This document shows positions 58,997 through 64,000 of a DNA stretch of 64,000 nt, piece after piece; positions within the stretch are counted from its first letter, which is position 1; every line of letters starts with the position of its first letter. The position numbers and the translations under genes are program-made. The notes beneath the pieces were generated by a model. That model was given only the letters and a program-made list of their open reading frames with translations. It was not told the origin of the DNA and searched no databases. Source of the DNA: Bdellovibrionales bacterium (lineage in GTDB: Bacteria > Bdellovibrionota > UBA1018); the NCBI GenBank assembly GCA_016786465.1, contig JAEUWC010000030.1, positions 62,001-126,000 on the forward strand, given 5' to 3'.

Positions 58997-59454
58997 CGAT
59001 TTGGACCCTGGTTTTGAATTGTTTTCATTCGGCGTTGATCGACGAAATGAATGCAAAGCTACCCCAAGAAAAACCCGTCCTGGGGCTGCCACGGCGTTCC
59101 AAAGGGTTTTCTTATCCTGAAAGCCAGGACCCCAAGGGCGTGCAGGCGGTCTATATTCCGATTTTTGCGGACCCGATGGGACCGACCAGCCCTCAGACCA
59201 AGGGCGGGGGAATTGTTTTGGCCGTGGAAGCCAGTTTCTGCGAGCTGATGGGCGTCACGGGGATCGATTCATTTTACCGGGTGTTGTTTCAGCGCGTCGG
59301 ATCCGAGTTCGCCAAGCGCAACATCAAGCCTAGAATCGGGCAGATTGAAAACTTGTCTGGTCAACTTCCCGCCGGCACCCCGCCACCGGAAAAAGTGATT
59401 TGGATTCCCTTCGAACTGAAGCAAAGCCGTTCTTGGATTGCAATCGCAGTCTGA
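58993..59454 (+). CDS. Unknown 153-residue protein coupled to MsbA
   Basis: ATG overlaps the msbA stop. Pattern: VQAVYIPIFADPMGPTSPQT, KGGGIVLAVEASFCELMGVT, GIDSFYRVLFQRVGSEFAKR and KVIWIPFELKQSRSWIAIAV. No signal peptide or membrane helix. The alternating strands and an amphipathic helix recall small chemotaxis-phosphatase CheX-like folds, but no catalytic motif is visible, so the name is not assigned. Coupling suggests a role with lipid export. Confidence 0.65.
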   Translation: MTIWTLVLNCFHSALIDEMNAKLPQEKPVLGLPRRSKGFSYPESQDPKGVQAVYIPIFADPMGPTSPQTKGGGIVLAVEASFCELMGVTGIDSFYRVLFQRVGSEFAKRNIKPRIGQIENLSGQLPAGTPPPEKVIWIPFELKQSRSWIAIAV

Positions 59455-59495
59455 CTAGCGCCGTGCTAGCTTTTGAAGCATCCTAGGGAACACCC

Positions 59496-60875
59496 ATGAA
59501 AGAACAAGAATCAGAAAATTCAGGCGCACAAGCATCCGAAAAACCAGCAGGACCCCCACAAGATTTGAAGGACATGAACGACTTGGTTTCTTTGGCCAAG
59601 CGTCGCGGGTTCGCGTTTCAGTCCAGTGAAGTTTACGGCGGGATCAACGCGTGCTGGGACTATGGTCCCTTGGGTGCGGAACTGAAGCGAAACGTGAAAG
59701 ACGTTTGGTGGCGCACGATGACCGATCGCATGGACATCGAAGGCATCGACGCCGCGATTCTGATGCACCCCAAGGTCTGGGAAGCTTCCGGTCACGTGGC
59801 GGGTTTCAGCGATCCGTTGGTGGATTGTAAAAACTGTAAAGCACGCTTTCGTGCTGACAAGATCGACCTGACCCAGTTCAAACCCGGTCAGTGTCCTTCG
59901 TGTGAAAAGTTCGGCACTTTGACCGAACCCAGAAACTTCAATTTGATGTTCAAGACCCATATGGGTCCTTTGGAAGATTCGGCTTCGATCGTTTATTTGC
60001 GACCTGAAACGGCCCAAGGAATTTACGTGAACTTTTTGAACGTGCAGCAGTCCGCCCGTCAAAAGGTCCCGTTTGGGATTGCCCAGATCGGAAAAGCGTT
60101 CCGAAATGAAATCACGCCCGGGAACTTCATTTTCCGAACCCGTGAATTCGAACAGATGGAAATGCAGTACTTCGTCAAACCGGGGACCGACGAAGACTGG
60201 TTTGAAAAGTGGAAGGCTGCGCGGATCCAATGGCACTTGGATCTTGGAATTCGCAAAGACAAGCTTCGCTTTCACGCGCACGGTCCGGGCGAATTAGCCC
60301 ACTATGCAAAAGCCGCGTTTGATATCGAATACCTTTTCCCTTTCGGATGGCAGGAGCTGGAAGGCATTCACAACCGTTCGGACTTCGATCTGGGTCAGCA
60401 TCAAAAGTTCAGCGGAAAGAAGTTGGAATACTTCGACGAAACCGTGAAGGAACGCTACGTCCCTTACATCGTCGAAACTTCAGTCGGGTGCGACCGCTTC
60501 TTGTTGGTTTCGTTGGTCGACGCATACCGTTCGGATGGGGATCGCGTTTGGTTGCAGTTGCATCCAAAACTTTCGCCGTACAAAGTCGCGATCTATCCGT
60601 TGATGAAAAAGCCTGAACTGATGGAATTCAGCGACAAGCTTTTCAACGACGTTCGCAAAAAGTACCGCGCGACCACCGACGAAGCCGGATCGATCGGCAA
60701 GCGTTACCGTCGCCAGGACGAAATTGGGACCCCGTTCGGTGTAACGGTCGACTATGACACCGTTTCAAACGGAACGGTCACGATCCGTCACCGCGACAGC
60801 ATGGCGCAGGAAAGGATTCCTGCCGACAAGCTGGTTTCGTACATCGAAGACAAATTTGAAAACTGGGGCAAGTGA
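59496..60875 (+). CDS. glyS: Glycyl-tRNA synthetase (dimeric class II type)
   Basis: 459 residues. Polar N-terminal extension of about 28 residues, then the class II core: [20 protein letters not shown], zinc-like CKNCKARF and CPSCEKFG, motif 2 [33 protein letters not shown] and motif 3-like VGCDRFLLV. It charges tRNA-Gly. The C-terminal anticodon-binding domain ([13 protein letters not shown]) is present. The next gene starts at its stop codon. GlyRS of this alpha2 type is also called glyQS. Confidence 0.95.
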   Translation: MKEQESENSGAQASEKPAGPPQDLKDMNDLVSLAKRRGFAFQSSEVYGGINACWDYGPLGAELKRNVKDVWWRTMTDRMDIEGIDAAILMHPKVWEASGHVAGFSDPLVDCKNCKARFRADKIDLTQFKPGQCPSCEKFGTLTEPRNFNLMFKTHMGPLEDSASIVYLRPETAQGIYVNFLNVQQSARQKVPFGIAQIGKAFRNEITPGNFIFRTREFEQMEMQYFVKPGTDEDWFEKWKAARIQWHLDLGIRKDKLRFHAHGPGELAHYAKAAFDIEYLFPFGWQELEGIHNRSDFDLGQHQKFSGKKLEYFDETVKERYVPYIVETSVGCDRFLLVSLVDAYRSDGDRVWLQLHPKLSPYKVAIYPLMKKPELMEFSDKLFNDVRKKYRATTDEAGSIGKRYRRQDEIGTPFGVTVDYDTVSNGTVTIRHRDSMAQERIPADKLVSYIEDKFENWGK

Positions 60876-63631
60876 TGAAGAAGAAGTCGTCGAAATCCGC
60901 GAAAAAACCTGCAAAAACAGCGGGAAAATCGTCAAAAATGGTTTTTTCATTCGGCGGTGGAAAAGCCGACGGAAACGAAACCCAGAAGGACATTCTAGGC
61001 GGCAAGGGCGCTAACCTTCATGGAATGACGAAGCTGGGGCTTCCGGTGCCTCCGGGATTTACGATCACAACTGCGGTTTGCAATCATTATTACCAAAACA
61101 AGAATTCCTACCCCAAGGGTTTGGAAGAAGCCGTGAAGAAGGCCATGGGTCAGGTGGAATCACGGATGGGACGAAAGTTTGGGTCCCGAAAAAAGCCGCT
61201 TTTGGTTTCGGTTCGTTCAGGTGCCCGAGCATCGATGCCCGGCATGATGGACACGATTTTAAATCTGGGCCTGAATGACGAAACCATTCAGGGTTTGATC
61301 GAAGAATCCAAAGATCCGCGCTTTTCGTACGATAGCTACCGTCGTTTCATCACGATGTATTCGGATGTAGTCTTGGGCATTCATTCCAATCAGTTCGAAG
61401 CGGCGCTGGAAGATGCCAAGCACCGCAGGGGCGTTGAATTGGATACCGAATTGACGGCAGAAGATCTGAAGTCCTTGGTGACCGAATACAAAAAGATCGT
61501 TCGTGTCAGCGGAAAGCAGTTTCCAGAAGATCCCTACGAACAGCTTTGGGGTGCGGTGGGAGCCGTTTTTGGTTCGTGGATGAACCCGCGCGCGATCACT
61601 TACCGCAAGCTGAATGACATCCCCGAAAGTTGGGGAACAGCCGTCAACGTTCAGTCGATGGTTTTTGGAAACATGGGTGACGATTGCGCCACGGGTGTTG
61701 CCTTTACCCGCGACCCGTCGACCGGGGAAAAGAAATTTTTTGGTGAATTCTTGATCAACGCGCAGGGCGAAGACGTGGTTGCTGGCATTCGCACCCCGCA
61801 GCCGATCAACGAATCTTCCAAGCAATCGTCGCAAGAAAAAGTTCAGACTTTGGAAAAGGCAATGCCCAAGGCTTACGCCGAACTGGTGAAGACCTACCAA
61901 AAGCTTGAAAAGCATTATCGTGACATGCAGGACATTGAATTTACGATCGAACGCGGAAAGCTTTTCATGCTTCAGACGCGAAGTGGAAAACGAACGGCAG
62001 CTGCGGCGGTTCGAATCGCGGTTGAAATGGTCCGTGAAAAGCTGATCACAAAGCCTGAAGCCGTCATGCGCCTAAAGCCCGAACAGATTGACCAGCTTCT
62101 TCACCCCGGGTTGGATCCCAAGGCGAAGAAAGAAGTGATTGCCAAGGGCCTTCCGGCTTCGCCAGGTGCAGCTGGCGGACAAGCGGTCTTTGATCCGGAC
62201 GTCGCTGAAAAGTGGTCCAAAGATGGCAAAAAAGTCATGTTGGTTCGGATCGAAACATCGCCGGAAGATATTCACGGGATGTCGGTTGCCGAAGGCATCA
62301 TCACGGCCCGTGGTGGGATGACTTCGCACGCAGCCGTGGTCGCACGCGGAATGGGTAAGCCCTGCGTGTCGGGTTGCGGATCGATTAAAATTTCTTACGA
62401 AAAGCGCGAATTCAGCGTGGGCGGATTGGTGCTGAAAGAAGGCGATTGGGTCACCATCAACGGTTCGACTGGCGAAGTGATCAAGGGCAAGGTCGCAACG
62501 ATTGCGCCGGTTCTGAATCAGGATTTCCAAGAACTGATGAAATGGGTGGATGAAATTCGCCAGATCGGTGTTCGCACGAACGCTGATACCCCGACAGATT
62601 CAAAAGTCGCTCGTAGCTTTGGCGCCGAAGGCATTGGCCTTTGCCGAACTGAACACATGTTCTTTGATCCAGAACGCATCGACGCCGTTCGGGAAATGAT
62701 TCTGGCGGATTCGACCCAAGGCCGTGAACGTGCGCTGGAAAAGATTTTGCCGATGCAAAAGGCCGATTTTAAGGCCATTTTTCGCGAAATGAGGGGGCTT
62801 CCGGTCACGATTCGGTTACTGGATCCGCCGCTTCATGAATTCATCCCTCACACGGACAAAGAGATTCAGGAACTGGCCAAGAAGATCGACGTGTCTTTCG
62901 ATCGCCTGAAGCGCAAGGCGGAATCCTTGCACGAATTCAACCCGATGCTGGGACATCGCGGGTGTCGCCTGGGGGTCAGTTTTCCGGAAATTTATCGAAC
63001 ACAGGTTCGCGCCATCATGGAAGCGGCCTGCGAATTGGTTCGTGACGAAGGCTTTACCATCGAACCTGAAATCATGATTCCGCTAGTGGGGGATTTCCGC
63101 GAACTGAAGTTCGTCCGCGAATACTGCGAAATTGAAATCAAGCGTGTTTTGGAAAAGTGCGGTGTAAAGGGCAAGGTTCCGTACAAGATCGGAACCATGA
63201 TCGAACTTCCTCGCGCTGCTTTGACGGCTGACGAAATTGCGAAGGATGCAGAATTTTTCAGCTTCGGAACGAACGATCTGACCCAGACGACGTATGGATT
63301 GTCCCGGGACGATTCGGGGATGTTTTTAAAGGATTACATCGACGCCAAGATTTATGAAAAAGATCCGTTCGCGTCGCTGGACCAAGTGGGCGTGGGTCGG
63401 TTGATGAAACTAGCCATCGATGAAGGCCGCAAAAGCCGGCGCACCCTAAAAGTGGGAATTTGCGGAGAACACGGAGGCGATCCCGCTTCCGTGGAATTCT
63501 GCCACCGGGCAAACTTGGATTACGTCAGCTGTTCGCCTTATCGCGTTCCGATTGCACGGCTAGCGGCGGCGCAGGCAGCGATCGTTAGCCCGCGCAAGGG
63601 CGTATCGGCAAAAGCGATTTCTAAGCGCTAA
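60875..63631 (+). CDS. ppdK: Pyruvate, phosphate dikinase
   Basis: 918 residues; ATG at 60875 chosen over the adjoining GTG. A Lys-rich leader (about 20 residues) precedes the ATP-grasp part (GGKGANLHGMTKLGLPVPPG, RSGARASMPGMMDT). The phospho-His loop is GGMTSHAAVVARGMGKPC, and the PEP-binding barrel has GLCRTEHMFF, GHRGCRLGVSFPEIYR, FFSFGTNDLTQTTYG and GICGEHGGDP. The enzyme reversibly makes PEP from pyruvate, ATP and phosphate, linking to gluconeogenesis. Overlaps glyS by one base. Confidence 0.95.
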   Translation: MKKKSSKSAKKPAKTAGKSSKMVFSFGGGKADGNETQKDILGGKGANLHGMTKLGLPVPPGFTITTAVCNHYYQNKNSYPKGLEEAVKKAMGQVESRMGRKFGSRKKPLLVSVRSGARASMPGMMDTILNLGLNDETIQGLIEESKDPRFSYDSYRRFITMYSDVVLGIHSNQFEAALEDAKHRRGVELDTELTAEDLKSLVTEYKKIVRVSGKQFPEDPYEQLWGAVGAVFGSWMNPRAITYRKLNDIPESWGTAVNVQSMVFGNMGDDCATGVAFTRDPSTGEKKFFGEFLINAQGEDVVAGIRTPQPINESSKQSSQEKVQTLEKAMPKAYAELVKTYQKLEKHYRDMQDIEFTIERGKLFMLQTRSGKRTAAAAVRIAVEMVREKLITKPEAVMRLKPEQIDQLLHPGLDPKAKKEVIAKGLPASPGAAGGQAVFDPDVAEKWSKDGKKVMLVRIETSPEDIHGMSVAEGIITARGGMTSHAAVVARGMGKPCVSGCGSIKISYEKREFSVGGLVLKEGDWVTINGSTGEVIKGKVATIAPVLNQDFQELMKWVDEIRQIGVRTNADTPTDSKVARSFGAEGIGLCRTEHMFFDPERIDAVREMILADSTQGRERALEKILPMQKADFKAIFREMRGLPVTIRLLDPPLHEFIPHTDKEIQELAKKIDVSFDRLKRKAESLHEFNPMLGHRGCRLGVSFPEIYRTQVRAIMEAACELVRDEGFTIEPEIMIPLVGDFRELKFVREYCEIEIKRVLEKCGVKGKVPYKIGTMIELPRAALTADEIAKDAEFFSFGTNDLTQTTYGLSRDDSGMFLKDYIDAKIYEKDPFASLDQVGVGRLMKLAIDEGRKSRRTLKVGICGEHGGDPASVEFCHRANLDYVSCSPYRVPIARLAAAQAAIVSPRKGVSAKAISKR

Positions 63632-63633
63632 GC

Positions 63634-64000
63634 TTATCGTTTGGAACAAGCGTCGAATTCAGCCTGGGTTTCCGGGTAGTTTTCCACAGGCTTACGATTC
63701 TTGAAAACCGTGCCGATGAAGCAAAGGTCGACGCCGTTTTGCGATTTCGTGAAAATCTGCGACCAATTATTGGGCGTTGAATACCAAGTGCCCATGTACT
63801 TGAAGAAAGCGGAAAACCAGTTCTGAGGCATGGGGATAAAGACTTCATCCCAATCCTGTTGGATGACTTGCGAAAGCATGCGGGTTTCGCGGGTCTTTGA
63901 AGGATTGCTTTGGTCAGACCAGCGATTTCGTAAAGATTGGGTGGGCGTTTTCAAAACGTACCGAGGAATCACGCGAACCGAAGAAAAAGGCCCGCGAATC
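63634..64000 (-). CDS. Partial gene, unknown function, 5' end beyond window
   Basis: At least 121 codons, open to the right edge. Residues upstream of the first GTG also read as protein (RGPFSSVRVIPRYVLK). The visible part is Trp/Asn/Gln-rich: RNRWSDQSNPSKTRETRM, DEVFIPMPQNWFSAFFKYMG, WYSTPNNWSQIFTKSQNG, ending QAEFDACSKR. No family recognised. Convergent with ppdK, two bases apart. Confidence 0.6.
   Translation of the reverse strand, partial: IRGPFSSVRVIPRYVLKTPTQSLRNRWSDQSNPSKTRETRMLSQVIQQDWDEVFIPMPQNWFSAFFKYMGTWYSTPNNWSQIFTKSQNGVDLCFIGTVFKNRKPVENYPETQAEFDACSKR

Overview
The window looks like a chromosomal segment of a Gram-negative, double-membrane bacterium. Lipoproteins and exported proteins are numerous (about a third of the genes carry a signal peptide or lipobox), MsbA and envelope genes are present, and GC content is moderate. 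Protein style, the many lipoboxes and dense 4-nt ATGA overlaps suggest a member of the Bdellovibrionota/Oligoflexia. That is an inference: the only stable RNA gene here is one tRNA, and no 16S is present.

Bases 1-28 kb hold an exosortase-linked exopolysaccharide region. A minus-strand operon (12392 to the left edge) encodes an epimerase, a family-2 glycosyltransferase, a priming sugar-phosphate transferase, a Wzx flippase fused to a glycosyltransferase, a hexapeptide acyltransferase, a family-4 glycosyltransferase, a degenerate CpsD-type ATPase, a Wzz chain-length protein, a Wzy/ligase-type polymerase and a second family-4 glycosyltransferase. A divergent plus-strand operon (12498-17674) encodes a secreted Asp-box protein, a polysaccharide deacetylase, a lipoprotein and a Wza-type export protein. 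A DUF4091-type lipoprotein, a lipoprotein/TolC-like protein, an exosortase-EpsI fusion and a tiny PEP-CTERM protein follow. A five-gene operon (two hotdog dehydratases, GNAT, CheR-like methyltransferase, FemAB/CelD-like) probably completes the system. Together these make, flip, polymerise, trim and export a polysaccharide and anchor at least one surface protein.

Bases 28-31 kb are accessory. They hold tRNA-Arg(CCG) with a duplicated 3' tail enclosing a highly structured 150-base unit, a VirB2-like pilin with a tiny VirB3-like protein, and three small secreted or lipoprotein genes, two of them Cys-rich. These precede (on the map) a giant 2817-residue lipoprotein (31032-39485) with von Willebrand A, carboxypeptidase-regulatory-like, NHL and YD/Rhs repeats and a C-terminal HExxH domain. 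The next-door Cys-rich lipoprotein overlaps its stop codon and could be its immunity partner. This VWA-Rhs module is the best candidate for an undescribed system.

Bases 39.6-49 kb mix a DinJ-like antitoxin with an exported HExxH protein, a hybrid histidine kinase and receiver protein, an exported phospholipase-D-like enzyme, an SDR, an exported protein of unknown function, exported MsrA with a lipoprotein-anchored methyltransferase-like protein, and a nucleoside phosphorylase. Bases 49-64 kb are more housekeeping: BatA, BatB fused in frame to a di-haem peroxidase, a CBM9-like protein, a lipoprotein, an esterase, RecO, a GalE-GmhB fusion, MsbA, a small unknown, GlyRS, pyruvate phosphate dikinase and a partial gene at the right edge.
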